Assembly (NCBI GenBank): GCA_037179385.1
Contig: CM074195.1
Location: forward strand, 10,741,787-10,805,786
Direction: 5' to 3'
From: Holothuria scabra
Taxonomy: Eukaryota; Echinodermata; Holothuroidea; Aspidochirotida; Holothuriidae
Length of the DNA: 64,000 bases
How positions within the stretch are numbered: the first letter of the stretch is position 1; each line of letters starts with the position of its first letter. Below are positions 25,670 to 39,404 of this stretch, one piece after another. Both the position numbers and the translations under genes were made by a program. Under the pieces are notes generated by a model. The model was not told the DNA's origin and did no database searches. It saw only the letters and a program-made list of their open reading frames with translations.

Positions 25670-28017
25670 CGTCGGAGAGCCACAATCCGCAGGTCTAAGA
25701 TAAAATTATGCAGCAACAACGATCCTTAGTTAACGTGCAATCTCAGATTGGTTAATATGGAGGACATATTATCCAGTGATCCCCAAACGTATCGTTTTTT
25801 TACAGGAAATGCAAAATTTCTGTTATGCAGACTCCATAATTTTCAAACAAAATTGTTAAGAAAGGCAAAATTTTTGCCACTGTTTAAAGTTACGACACTG
25901 TTTACTTTTTATTGTCTAGATCGTGGAATATTAGAAGCAAGAGGTGCTGTCTCTGTAGTACGAGAAACTCAGAATTCTACATTTCCTGCAATACATATCT
26001 TTATGCTGAAAAATTGTTTGTTTAGGCTACATGATGATATATGTACTGTTTAAATACTATATGCAATGCTATAGGGCATGCTTTATGCTCTACCTGCAAA
26101 TGCCGGTGAAGCCCTAGTAAACAGCTAAGTTACAGGGATAGTGCGGGGTAAGCACGTTGTTCTAACGTTTTAAACTTAAGTGAACAAAATCCAAAATGTT
26201 AATAAGACGTACGGTAGTCCTGAATATTCATGAAAAGGTTAAGTACTCAAATATAAGTGTTCGGATCAATTACTAACGTAAGTGCGACTGCCACGTACAT
26301 AATGATACTAAGCCTAACTAACATGAATGCTGAACAATGTAACGCTGGCATTGAAAATTAAACTTGAAACAATCCTACTTGTTACATTAGCCTAAAACCG
26401 TCTCATTTTGACGGGGTCTTGACTGCCCTAAAACTTTCCTTCAATGTTGAGTCTAATTAAAACGTTACTAGGCCTACTGCTTGGGGGCTTACATTGTTCC
26501 CTAAAAAATTCGACCTGTAGCTAGCTTAGGTTGATCTTTTAATAACATATACAGACAGAGTCGAGTCAGAGGGCCTTAACTTAACAGCTTTGTACTGTAC
26601 ACAGTTTGAAAATACCTCCAGTCCTGCATATATGCTATGCACGTGCGCTGTATATATGTAGTCTATATGTATACATCTGTACGTCAAAGCTAAACTCACT
26701 ATTCGTGCGTAGGCCTACATAATAAAAGCGGTACATATGTTCGTGTACGCATAAATTTAAAATATATTTACGCGCAGTATTTACTTAAGAGGCTAGGCTA
26801 GGTCGCGTCGGAGCATGCAAAATTCTTTGCCAGAGGGTGTGTTGCCAGGTGTCATTTTCTTCTTCTTACTTCCTTTTGTCCTTATTTAGACTGCTGAAGT
26901 TATTAAATACTAGCAATATTTCTGAAATTAGTGACGTAATTCTTATATTCTATGGTTATGGGTATTGCAACTGCATCAATTTTGTACAGTGGTATACTTT
27001 TTAATTGCGGAAGAACATTTCTTTTAAAGGTTATTAGGGTTAATCTTTCCACATTTAGTGGAAACACAGTTATATTGAAACGAAGTTTTTCTTCTTTAAA
27101 ATCTGGTTTTAGGAAAATCTTGCTGTGCATGAATGAACAAGGTTAATCAATTCTAGATCTTGCATTATTTAGAGTATAAATTATAATGCACTCACAGGGG
27201 TAAATGGTATCCCTGGATGCACTCGGGCTAAGCCCTCGTGTATAGCTTGTATTAACCCCGATCCTGCATTATCCTTTACATTAAGCACGGTTCAGAGTTG
27301 ATTTAACTTGAAATTTTAGTACAGTACAGTTAAACTTAACCTCACTTTTCATTGTTTCGTCATTCTTGCTACAATGATTGATATGTTCCGACAATTGTGC
27401 TAAAGTGTGTGGGGATGTGTTTCCTTCACCTCCAGCAATTAGCCTCATCCTTTATTATTACCTCTTGTATATCAGTGACGCAACACAGCGCTTGTCCATT
27501 TTGTCCTGATTTGTCTTAGTTTGGAATGGAAACTTTTAAATCTTCTGTACGAAGTTATCCTGCCCGCATTGCAGACACCGAAATTACTTCTGACACTTCC
27601 AACAGGTTCTGTTGTGAGAGACTAGTGTATAATTACAGTTTTAACTTTTCGGGAACAAAATGTGATCATTTTGGTTTCGATATATAAGGTTCGCAAAAGG
27701 GTGACACTGATACAACTTAATACTTACTCTGCTTCAGGTATTTATTTTTCTTAGTTTGAAGCATTTTATAGAACGTGACACGTTATTCTGGCATCAAATT
27801 ATGGAACGTCGAAATACTTCTGACTTATTTTTGTTTATATTGCGTTGGGTTTTTATCCATAAATACTAACTCGACAAAAATCTGAGTCTTGAAAGAGGGC
27901 AGCGAATTATACATTAATATCTCTTCTCCCTATAGCTGCTATTTTTTATCACACCTTGGGATAGTATGAACATGATTTATTATTAGGAAATTTCTTTGCA
28001 AATAACTTCCTGTTAGG
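25670..28017. other. Intergenic/upstream region of IgGFc-binding gene 2, no other gene seen
   Basis: AT-rich, with TTAGGCCTA-type motifs at about 26460-26810. The short frames present have no domain signature. The promoter of the gene starting near 28018 should lie in the last part of this stretch, but I cannot place a TATA box or initiator with confidence. Confidence 0.4.
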
Positions 28018-28129
28018 ATGGCTCCGTCTTCGGTCTCATCTACTAGAATTAAGCAACGTCGTCACAAACTCTGGATATTCGTCGTTGGTGTCTTAATCGT
28101 GGTAGAATTGCCTTTATTTTTAGCAGAGG
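28018..28129 (+). CDS. Exon 1 of IgGFc-binding gene 2: signal/anchor segment
   Basis: ATG at 28018 opens 37 codons with a basic N-terminus (residues 9-17, STRIKQRRH). A hydrophobic core follows at residues 19-35 (WIFVVGVLIVVELPLFL), ending LAE before a GTACGT donor in phase 1. This is a signal peptide with a long basic lead, or a signal anchor. The phase 1 ending matches every downstream exon of the gene. Start choice: it is the only ATG in this frame that leads directly into the hydrophobic core. This is a prediction without transcript support. Confidence 0.6.
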
Positions 28130-29087
28130 GTACGTTTTCGTTAACAGGTATTTAAGTAACTCTGTGAAATGTGCAGTAAAAGCGAGAGGTGTCGTTCAAA
28201 TTATTGTTGTAATTTTTGTACTTGGAAATGGTAGAAAAGTTCTACGTGTCCCATTGTAAATATGAACGCTGCTTTCAGACGATACCATCAAATTCACTTT
28301 TATTGCACATAACTTAAGTATTAAGGACATCATTTTTAGAATAAAAACGATTCGAAAGGACGATTTAATTTTTTCTTTTGGCAGTTTGGGCAAATCAGAA
28401 CGAATTTGATGTATAGCATAAAGGAAAAACCTGCTTCAAATCATTTACTAACTTTAAACCTACTTTTAATAATAAATTTTAAAACAGACGTTATTCATTC
28501 ACATCGAAAGAGAAAAGATCAATGCATGGCTGTTTAATCTTCATTTTGTTCTATTCTAGTTTGTTTTTGTTCGATATGTTGCTTTTAATGGTGGAGTGCT
28601 TACACTGATGGGATATGTGGGAAAATCAAAGACCACTCAGTGTGAAATAGTTGTATAAAAAGTAGCAACGAAATGTAGCTTTAAAAATATAAATATATTC
28701 TATTCGAATTGAATGCAACTGGCTTATTTATTTTGCTGTGCTGGTTGTATTTTATAGATGTTTTGCTTTGTATACCACGAGGTTCGTTTAGGAGGAAATA
28801 CATTCATCTCATTTAAATGCGGCGTTTTAATGATTCTTTTAAATGAATAAAGCCCCTTGCTTAGTTACCAAATTATTGCAAGGTTTCTAGATGCCCTGTT
28901 TTGCATGTTTGTATGTTGAAGAACATCTTAAGAGATAATTAACATGACTTAGAAACGTAGGAAGAGTGAATTGTGATCGATAAAACTAATGTTGGAAGTG
29001 TTTTTATTTCTTCTAAATTTTTCTGTATCTTTTCCAAAGTAACAAAAATTTGAGATGAAAAAAGAAACATAATTTTCTTTTCTTCAG

Positions 29088-29234
29088 CACAATGTGAGAA
29101 AGCAATATGCTACGTGGTGAGAGAGATAGACCCCAGAAACCGCCATATTTTCAAGATAAACTACAGCGAATCTCAAAAATATGAAACTGAAAAAGTCATT
29201 CAGTACAGCTGTGCTAGTAACGTTTCCATCTTTG
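29088..29234 (+). CDS. Exon 2 of IgGFc-binding gene 2: Cys-containing domain
   Basis: This 147-bp exon starts after TTTTCTTTTCTTCAG and ends at GTAAGTT, both strong splice signals, phase 1 on both sides. It encodes about 49 residues starting AQCEKAICYVVREIDPRN and ending YSCASNVSIF. It has three cysteines and one N-x-S site in NVSIF, plus INYS earlier. I recognise no named domain. It is the best-looking splice-flanked exon in the region. Confidence 0.6.
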
Positions 29235-32200
29235 GTAAGTTAAACCAATTTAAGCGTATGTAGATTAATTTTGAAATACAAAAAGATGTCCCTTTGCAAA
29301 TCTCAAAGGGGAGGGCTCATCCCTTAAATTCCGTTGTCTAGATTACTGATAGCTACCTCCATGTTGTATATTGCACCATATTGCCCATATGTAGATTATT
29401 GCAAAATAGGTATAATCTCTTTTTTGTATGCAGTTTACAACTTATTCAAATTATTGAGATTTCAAAATTTCACTTGCAACTCTTTCAATTTTTCTATCAT
29501 TTAAGGCGAAAGATTGCCTGTAATTTACACTGACTGGCCTTTAAAAATGTCCGCATACCAATTTAGATGAGGGAGATTAAGGAAGATTTGTGACTTCTGT
29601 AAAATGATATTCCACGTTAATTCTTCCATTGAAAATGCCCGTAGCCAAGAATGAGGTGGAGGGTTTGAAAGTTTGAAATTTGTTATGGCTTAATAAAATT
29701 TTACACATTTTGCCCCCCTCCTAAAAAAATTTGGCCCTCTCTAGAATCCTTCAGGACCAAGGGCCTGTTCCTTTTACAGCAAACATGGATATAGACGAAC
29801 CCGGACGGTCAAGTGGTGGTGGGTTTTTTGTCGGACATAACTGGAGTCCATTACCTTTAGTCTTTTAGTTTGCTAGCTAACGTTTACCTGTATCTCGGGT
29901 GGTTGTACACTGAATTGTGTCCTGATTTCTTCAATTTCACTGAATGAGAGATTTTGAAATGTATGCAGACAATAAATGAAGACGATTAATGGCCGATGGA
30001 CCCCACATAATGGCTGCCTACAGTCACGCAACAGAAGTACTGATCGGATGCCTCTATATAGGATATTATCATTACCCTCCTTAAGGCCGTCATTAACTGT
30101 CATTCAAGGCTCCTAAGTAGGTGGCATTGAACATTCAAAGATATATTTGTTCCAAGCTTGAGAAAGCGTTTTAACAAGAAAGAAATTGAAAGATTGCTCT
30201 AGAACATGGGGTCTTCGTAGTTCACAGTTTTAAATTCTTTTCGGTTTCATGGGAGGCGGTTGGAAGTTTATCTTTTCTTTGAAGCGCAAAGGTACAATGT
30301 AGTATTGAAAGTTGACCTTTTTTGCTTTCAATGGACCTTTCGATGTTGAAGCATTTCTTGTGAGTAACTAAAAAAGACTAAAATATCGTAAACATTTATT
30401 CATAACATTTTGGTAAATTGGAAAACTTATGAATCATCGCCTTCGTTTAAGTCAATTGAATAATGTACTCCGTGGAAAAGTTCACTGCTCGTTGGTGCCT
30501 AGTGTTTGAAACATCCTCAGGATACATATACTGTTAAAATGTTTCAGTAAAATTCCATACATGCTTTGGCAACACTTTCTTCCAACTTTGTAATCCCTGT
30601 CTATTACACTAACATAAGGAGCATCTGTTTGTTTTTTAACACTTCTGACTTTTTTTTAAGAAAAATAAAACTCGCTTCGGTTATTTTCTTGTAAATGAAG
30701 ATTTGACTGATTTTCCTTCAACTTTTAATTTATGTTAATATTTATAACTCCGACCTTTATTCTTTGTTTAAATGATTCATACAATGTCATAAGTATTTAT
30801 AGATACGTTAGATAGATTAAAAGAAATTTTTGGAGGGCGTTCTTCAGGGAATCATTAGTGTTCAATCTTGTCATGATGTTTTATAATCTGTAACTTTGTG
30901 AAAAGTAAACGATTCTTGTGCAACGATTTTTTTTGTTATCTTATTCAAAATAAGTGTAGGCCTTAGAGAGTATCACTTTCTGCTAAGAACCGAAAAATAT
31001 ACATTTTATACTAACACAATTGGCTTCTATTTTGCATTTAGGGTGCGTTTGTATCTCGTGATGATGGCAATTTATATATTTCCTTATTAGTGCTTTGGAA
31101 ATTCTTTTGATACAGTTTTTTCCTTTTGTAATATACATTAAACAACATGACTTCGGCAATTACTTTGAAAAGAGGTAATTATAATTACTTAAATATATAA
31201 ATCTACATGATCTGAACAGGGAAATAAAGTTGCCGAATCTACTACACTACTCTTTATTAAAAACTGAATATGTAAGAATTCAATTTTTTGAATCTGATTC
31301 ATTTTTAAAACAAGTGAATGTACGTTGAAGTGAATGTTTGTACACAAAAGCAATTCAATGTGGCGTACAGCGTGTATATTTTGGAGTGAACGTTGGGTGT
31401 AAAACAGGAAAAAAGTTTGTCCAATAATCAAAGAATTCAAGTGATAGACTTATTTTGGCAAAGCAAAGTCTCTGTAGAATACAGCACATTTCCTGTTAAA
31501 GCAAAATGACTGTATAAGTCAATTGCTAAACATCTTGAAACATAAACTTGCTGCATTTTTGTGATCCTGTCCTGCTCAAATTGACAACTTAGTCAAATTA
31601 TTGTTTGCAACAAATTCCTGTTCAACTCCTTAGATCACATGGAATTGAAGTTGTCCACGTATATGTGAATAAACTGTTATATCCAACAGCAATCTCTTTC
31701 TCAATATTGTTTTTCCATTTCATGTCAGTAAAAACTGTTTCCTCACTTGTTCAATATTCCATCATGTTGATCACCATTGGTATCTGGTAGGTCTATAAAT
31801 CATTTAAAATAATGCTTACACTCTCTAGTGTTTAGTTTTATCACAACTACCGTGCTGGATGTAAAAGAATAACACGTCGACACACTTCCCTTTCAGGTTT
31901 TGCTCTCAGTACAGGTTTTTTTTTTAATGACAATAAATTTTACTGAAAACAAAGACACAAAATGGTGCTTGAATTAAATGTGAAAAGAGTACTGAGAACT
32001 GCAAGTTTACTGCTTTATAATTACTAAAACAACTATATTATTTTCCTTTTAAAACAAACAAATGTTCCTTACTAAAACAAATGAAGACTTTTTCCGAACT
32101 CATATCAACCGTAAACTGCTATTGCTGCTATTCCCCTATTGTTACTTTCAAGTATTGTTATAACTTTTGTCATTTTCTTCATTCATTTGCTTCCTGTTTA

Positions 32201-32239
32201 TACTGTTTTTGTTGGACTTGATGCACGGGATTGAACCAG
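29235..32239 (+). other. Intron 2 of IgGFc-binding gene 2
   Basis: AT-rich intronic sequence without repeats that I could assign. The part from about 31600 is the start of the duplicated unit shared with 33.0 kb and 3.6 kb (GTCAGTAAAAAC(T)TGTTTCCTCAC and CACCATTG). Confidence 0.5.
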
Positions 32240-32326
32240 AACCAGATACGGAGAGAAAGTTTGAGGAACAAACAACTGGCGAACCTCTATCAGATTCTAG
32301 GGTCCAACCACTTAGTGCGACATTAG
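32240..32326 (+). CDS. Small phase 1-1 linker exon, copy c (IgGFc-binding gene 2)
   Basis: This 87-bp exon follows ATTGAACCAG and ends at GTGAGTC. It encodes PDTERKFEEQTTGEPLSD and then SRVQPLSATL, in phase 1 on both sides. It is the longest of the four copies, with two extra codons near the start. The linker is acidic, Thr- and Pro-rich. Confidence 0.6.
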   Translation, partial: NQIRRESLRNKQLANLYQILGSNHLVRH

Positions 32327-33494
32327 GTGAGTCATTTCCTGTTAACGATAAATCATATAAGGGAAAGTTTATATTATCGCCTTTCCCTTTTTTATTAGAG
32401 GATAAATGCCAGGGTGCTCGGTCTCAAATGTAACTTAAGACTTACTTTGACGTCATCTCGGAGGCTGAGCGGACCGAGGGGATAGCCCAGGTCCGCTGCC
32501 TTTGTGATGATCACTTCATAACATTGACAAGGAATGCTTTGTTTCCCTTTTTTCAGACTGCCGTGTTGTCCTTGACGTTAATAAGAATAGGACCTCCTCA
32601 TGAAAATTACAAAGTTTGTAAAGTTCACATGCAACTTATGCAATCACATTTTCATAGTACTAGAGGACTGTTGAAGTAAAAATAGGCAGTAAACTTTAAA
32701 GAAACCCAAAAGACTGCCCATTAACGTGGGAATGTCATGTCGTACAGGCTCCCTTCAATTTCGCTGTTTGTTCAAAATGGGGCAACTATTTGCTCATGTC
32801 TTGAGAACCACACGCAAAATGCTCAGAATAAATACCCCTCTATCATATAAAAATTTGATGTGACCTAAAACCCTCCTTTAAAGGAAAGGAACTATAAATT
32901 TCGCATTAAATTTTATAAAGCTTTAACCATTAAGTTTCGGTAGGCCTACTCATGACATTGCACCATGTTCAGACTTGTTGGTCAAACAATTGTTTTCAAG
33001 TCATTCATCACTTCTTTAGATTACAATTAAAGTTGCCTACTTATACGTTAACGGTCTTGCTCCACTGCAATCGGTTTTTGAATACTGTTTTACCTATTCC
33101 AATGTCAGTAAAAACTTGTTTCCTCACGTGTTTCATATTTCAAGTTAACCACCATTGATATACGTGTCTTAAGAAGGTCTATAAAATACTTCAAACAATT
33201 TTTCTTCGCTGAGTAGGCTTTTGAATTAAATTCTATTAAAAAATCACCTTTTTTTCTCTGGGAGTTAATGAAAGGTGGGTGCTGAATATAACAAGTCTGT
33301 TGCCTTAGAATTCGAACAGCAACGAAATATCATTCACTTTAGCAAATGATGATATTTATTACATTTCTGAGCTGATATCAGTGGTACGCTACTACTACTG
33401 CTATTCCGCTATTGTTACTTTAATGAACATTTCCTAATTGATTGACTTCCGGTTTTGCTGTTTTTGTTAAACTTGATACGTGGGATCAAATCAG

Positions 33495-33575
33495 GAACGA
33501 AGGGCAAGTATGAGACACAAACGATTGGAGAACCTATAACGGATTCTTTTGCCGATCCAACTAGTTCGACATTAA
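33495..33575 (+). CDS. Small phase 1-1 linker exon, copy d (IgGFc-binding gene 2)
   Basis: This 81-bp exon follows GATCAAATCAG and ends at GTGAGCA. It encodes TKGKYETQTIGEPITDS and then FADPTSSTL. Its last exonic base is A where the other three copies have G, giving TTAA|GTGAG, which weakens the donor. The downstream intron is interrupted by about 1.25 kb of inserted DNA compared with copy a. Confidence 0.55.
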
Positions 33576-33804
33576 GTGAGCAATATTCTGTTGCCGACAT
33601 ATTAAAGAGAAGCAATTGTACAGCCTTCTAGACAGCACAGAAATTCAATATAATTATTCCAAGCAATGTGGCATCATTAAAGACCAATTTTATCCCAAGT
33701 CAAACGTAGTATGAGTTTTTCCGAGGCAAGTCTGGAAGGCAGTTGGGCAAAGCAGTGCAAAACACCATATTTCTCCGAAATTACCCATAGTGCAACAGAA
33801 CAGT

Positions 33805-34675
33805 GACGTAAAACCTGCACCTAATGTATACTTTTGTTTGCTTTTGCGGAATATCATATATACTATACTGCACAAACGTTCGTAACACTACTGAAGACTA
33901 GCACAACTGCCCATTGTTTCATTCATTTTACAAATGTTTCAAAGGTTGAGTTTGAGAAAAAGGTTCAGAAATCAAAAGATTAACTCCTTAAAAGCATATG
34001 GCTGCCTCTTCCGGGCCAAGTGCATATGATTTTGAGCCAGTTCGACCAAGGAAAACTCGAGCACCTGCGAGCGATGCGACCAGCACCCGCAGCGAACCAG
34101 CCGTACAGTCTATACAAGCTAACGTTAGACCAAGGGTCAGTACGTTACGTATAGGCTTATACTAGTATAGCAATACGTAGCCTATGCCGTATAACAATAA
34201 CACCGATCGATGTGTTTGGTGTCTTAGCCGATTTCTCTTCTCGATTGCCTTCTTTTAACGTTTAAGTGTCCACAAATATCCTACATTACTTACGAGAATT
34301 ACCAAAGGTTCGACTAAATCGAATCTTTGCGAAAATGAGTGAAAGCGAACCTAACTGTTGCACCGAAAAGCATGCTAAAAAACGGACTCGCTAGTCCCAG
34401 CTTGTTGTTGTTACCGCTTGTAGTTTCAGGGTCTACCGGAAGTAACTTATCTTGGTTTGTACAAAAGCAGTCAGAAATAACGAGTATTTTTTATTTGATG
34501 GATGAAACAAAAAGAAGAACAAAAAATTAGTGGGTTATCAAAAATTTTTATCAGTAAAGCAAAAGCAACTATGAAGTTTTTTAAGCTTCGTAAAGGGTAA
34601 TTATAAATTCAGCTGTAAGTGTACGTAAGTTGGTAACCACTTTTGTGAAATCTGATCAGGTGCAGGTTTTACGTC
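33805..34675. mobile_element. Possible 0.87 kb inserted element with 18-bp inverted ends
   Basis: GACGTAAAACCTGCACCT at 33805-33822 is perfectly inverted at 34658-34675. The element lies inside a longer interval (about 33600-34868) that interrupts sequence otherwise continuous in exon unit a (block AAAATGGTATATTATC at 4115 and again at 34874). Inside, an ATG at 33992 opens a 56-codon frame starting MAASSGPSAYDFEPVRPRK. A later piece reads MSESEPNCCTE at about 34335, faintly like the CC.E block of P2X7-like C-terminal domains. That resemblance is weak. Confidence 0.4.
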
Positions 34676-35574
34676 ATCAATCAGCTGATCCATGGTCGTG
34701 TTTCTTCGAGTATGGCGATACTCATGTCTTGAAGAGCGCGAGATTTGAAACTTTTTTTTCGATATGAGTTTTTTGTGGAAAAACAACACAGTAGTGTTAA
34801 TATCTAATGTTTATATATGTACTACACATATGTGGGGAGTCAAATGGCCACTATTGCTCCCCTTTAAGTAAGAAAATGGTATATTATCACCTTCATCTTG
34901 TTATTTTAGTGCAAACCTGTTTTACTTTCATAAAAGCATGACTTAAATGAAATTACCAATGTTTTACTCTTAGCAAGGGACACTTAGTTGTCGATGACTC
35001 ATAACAGTCTGGTAATCTGTATTCAAAATCATAGCAGATGGAAATATCACTATAAAATTTTTGGAATGGAAATAATTACAGTGAATTAAAGATATCATGA
35101 ACACATGGAATCATTTAAGTTGGCGGCAAGAGGGGCAGTTTCCCGGCAGATTTTGGTCTTTTCCCGAAATAAATATATAATAAACCTCTCCAGGGAGGCA
35201 ACTTTTAACCAAAAATATTCTTAAGCATCAGAGCTTCCGGGGGCTTTTCCCCCTGGAACCCCATCCCGCTTTGAGCTCGGTCCCACGCTGCGTCCAAATT
35301 TTTCCCCTAGCTTTATCTTTAGCCTAGTTTGTCCCTCCAATTTTGACATTCTGCCGCGACAACTGTAAGGCATATAGATTTTCTGACCTAACGCATGTTC
35401 ATATTTTAAAATTTCTTCCAAATTTCGACACATTTTTCGACAAGTTTTCAGACAGTCCCCCAGACTTTTAGGATTTTTTAAAATTTTAATACATGTTGGT
35501 GTGTGTGTGTGGGAGGGGGGGGGGGGTTGGGCCTTGAAAATGGAACTGAAGATAATGAAAATTCATATATGTGC

Positions 35575-35990
35575 AATGTTTGATAATTTATATCTGGCCC
35601 ATATCTGGTCCAGATATGGAATTTGTATTTGGCTTTGACAAAAGGCAGATTTAACTTAATATAACATAAAGGAATATATTACCCAAATAAAATATTTTAT
35701 GGCTAAAATTTCATATGAGATAGCTTCGGTCCATATATGGCAAATCCACATATCGGCCTTACATGAAAATTCATATCCGGCCCATATCATTCTAGCTCAG
35801 ATGTGGAATTTGCAATTGGCTTTAACAAAAATGGGGTAGATATAACTTGAAGTAATATAGAGAAATATATTTGGCCCATATGAGAGTTGATATGGCTCAA
35901 AATTTAAATATATCAAACAGAGATGGTGAATATATGTCCCAAATAGGGATTCTATATCCAGGCCGTACCTGGACCATACATGTCTCCACC
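35575..35990 (+). repeat. Duplicated block rich in CATATCTGG/GGCCCATAT motifs
   Basis: Two related segments begin near 35585 and 35770. Each contains TATC(T/C)GGCCCATATC, CAGAT(A/G)TGGAATTTG and TTGGCTTT(G/A)ACAAAA, followed by TATAACTT. No coding content. A related short motif (GATATGGCCAT) forms the minisatellite at 36765-37110. Confidence 0.6.
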
Positions 35991-36764
35991 AAAATTAATT
36001 AAATTAATTAAACTACCTTCGTGCGAAGCATATGAGAAGCCCAGGTTTTTGTAACGTCCTCCCGACCCTCTGACAAATGGCCGTTTGGCAAAACTAAACT
36101 TTAAACTGCTTCTCGAGGTAGCTAACACGTCTACTGAAGCACAACTTGACCAATCTCACGACCATCAGACCATTTATATCATTGGTCTGGCATGTATGGC
36201 TCCGTTCTAGATAGGTTGAAAAGAACATATACTAAACATGATCTTAGCAAAAAGACCGAGAAGCGATCAGAAGCCTTGCTTAGCCAGAATTATGCAAAGA
36301 ATTTCTGAGCATTTCTTGCAAAGTTTAATATCATGCCGCTAGAATTCAATAGGATCGTTTAGCCAAACTTCCCCGGGAAAAGGCCATTTTCTCGGGTGAA
36401 ATATATAGATGTCTTATGTCGCCTGATGGCTAAAACCTCCTATTGAATTCTAGCCTCATGATCCACTGTACTACATTTACTTAAGTATTTGAAGTTGTTA
36501 AGTAACTTAAGAGTGAAGAACAGGACTGCTTTGAAATTTCTAAAATGCTTACACTGCATTTTACTTTGAATAACCGTACTGGTCATTAGTCCAACATAAA
36601 CTTTGTTGAAGGTAAAATGTTTATTCACATTTTACTTCCTATATCATAAAAAGAAAACCAGGGCTCTAAGTTCCTGACCACACACATTGGAGAGTCATTC
36701 TCATATATACCTATTATATGGCTGAATATAAGGAAAGTGGTTGGTATGTTATGATTTTAGTTGG

Positions 36765-37110
36765 CTAGATATGGTCATATGAACTTTCTTCACTTATCTG
36801 GAAAGGCACTTGGAATCCATCGAGTTATATATCGCTTGATATGGCCATAAAAAACTTAATTTGTAAACCTCGAAAGGCATTTTGCCAAGTTATATCTCGC
36901 TTGATATGGCCATATAAAACTCTATTTTCATATTTGGAAACGCAATTCACCTATGTATATCTGACTTGATATGGCCATACAAAACTTTTTTACATATCTG
37001 GAAAAACAGTTCATCAAGTAATATCTGGTTTGGTATGGCCATGCAAAACTCTATATGCATATCTGGAAACGCAATGACCTATGTTTATCTGTCTTGATAT
37101 GGCCATTTGG
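36765..37110 (+). repeat. Minisatellite, six units of about 64-66 bp
   Basis: The phrase CTTGATATGGCCATA recurs at 36835, 36900, 36965, about 37029 and 37093, with a degenerate first copy near 36769. Each unit also carries AAAACT and a variant of CATATCTGGAAA. It ends 70 bp before the acceptor of the IgGFc-binding exon at 37181. Confidence 0.85.
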
Positions 37111-37180
37111 TAGTATCGGAAAGCCAAATTTACATGGAGGCTTTGCAATTGATTGTTTTGAGTTGTTCTTTTTTCCCCAG

Positions 37181-38116
37181 CTTCGGATTTTGTGAGCATG
37201 AAGTACATTTTCACTTTCCTCGCTGTAACATGTAACGGTCCCACCACAGAGATCTTCATCGGAACCAAGCTTTCTAATTTTGAGTCAATGGGTCATATTT
37301 CCTTCCCTTTACATAGTATACCTGACATAAATTTTTCTGTTAGTCCGGGTGATGGTCAGATCTTTCAAATACCTTCGAATGCCGTACCAAATGGGGAGGA
37401 GTTGAACCAAGTAGTGGAAAAATCAGTAATGATTGCGTCTGATCAGGAGGTGGTAGTATACGGTCATCAGCGATGTAATGAACTGGGTAATCATCATGCA
37501 ACCGCTTTCAGTGTTATCGACATTAACGATCTTGGAACAAGTAATTGGGTGATTACACACCAAGAGAAAGGTACATCACAGGTAGGTGTTGTTGCAGCAA
37601 GTAACAATACAAACATCACCATCACTGGTGAGTATATTAATTAGAATATGTAAATGATAGGCGTCTTCTTTCGGTTTCATTGGGCAGAGGGGAAGTAAAA
37701 AACTTGAAGTTTCGCTATAAATCAGTCATTAATTCTTCCGAAGTGATCCTTGTAGCTCAGTTTATGCAACATAACAGTTCTAAAGGCCAACCATAAATCC
37801 TTTTCCCATCCCCTTACCGTAATGCCGATAAGAATGAGTTTATTTTCCCTGTTTTTTGAAATTGGAAAGGAACGGTGTTGATGAAAAGAGTTACATCAAC
37901 GTTCGGCTACCTCCTGGCAGTAAGAAAAAAGATCTTTTACTTGATAATAAAACTGTTATTTGGAATGACGTGCTTGAAGGAGACATAACTGGTAATAAAA
38001 TTGTGAAGACAAGATTATCGTTACCGGGGTCTCATGCATTACGTAGCATCAAGAACATCACTGCAATCGTTTATGGTATTGGCCTTTATAAAATATATTC
38101 GTACTCTTTACATTGA
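37181..38116 (+). pseudogene. IgGFc-binding domain terminal exon, copy 2 (internal deletion, stop, frameshift)
   Basis: After TTTTTTCCCCAG the exon starts in phase 1, as in copy 1. It reads EIFIGTKLSN, SDQEVVVYGH, LGTSNWVITH and SQVGVVAAS up to TNITITG at about 37627. There the sequence leaves copy 1 at a GTGAGT that would also serve as a donor. Homology resumes near 37690 (SEVILVAQF), skipping roughly 340 bp of copy 1. A TAA follows at about 37794, and a one-base shift at about 37852-37856 moves into the frame ending 38116 (YINVRLPPGS, IVYGIGLYK). A GTGAGT-to-CAGAG intron of about 62 bp (37628-37689) would keep frame across the deletion but cannot rescue the later stop. Confidence 0.75.

Positions 38117-39404
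<1,288 letters not shown>

Larger units (their letters stand above)
28018..38116 (+). pseudogene. IgGFc-binding domain gene 2, five-exon model, terminal exon damaged
   Basis: Proposed exons are 28018-28129, 29088-29234, 32240-32326, 33495-33575 and 37181 onward, all joined in phase 1. The model gives a signal/anchor segment, a Cys-containing domain, a Ser/Thr/Pro linker made of repeated small exons, and an IgGFc-binding domain. Such proteins are secreted or membrane-tethered and bind glycoprotein targets in the mucus and immune settings where the family is known. The last exon lacks the middle of the domain compared with copy 1 at 7252, and carries a TAA and a frameshift, so a full-length product is unlikely. 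Which exons are really spliced together is inferred only from phase and splice signals. Confidence 0.55.
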
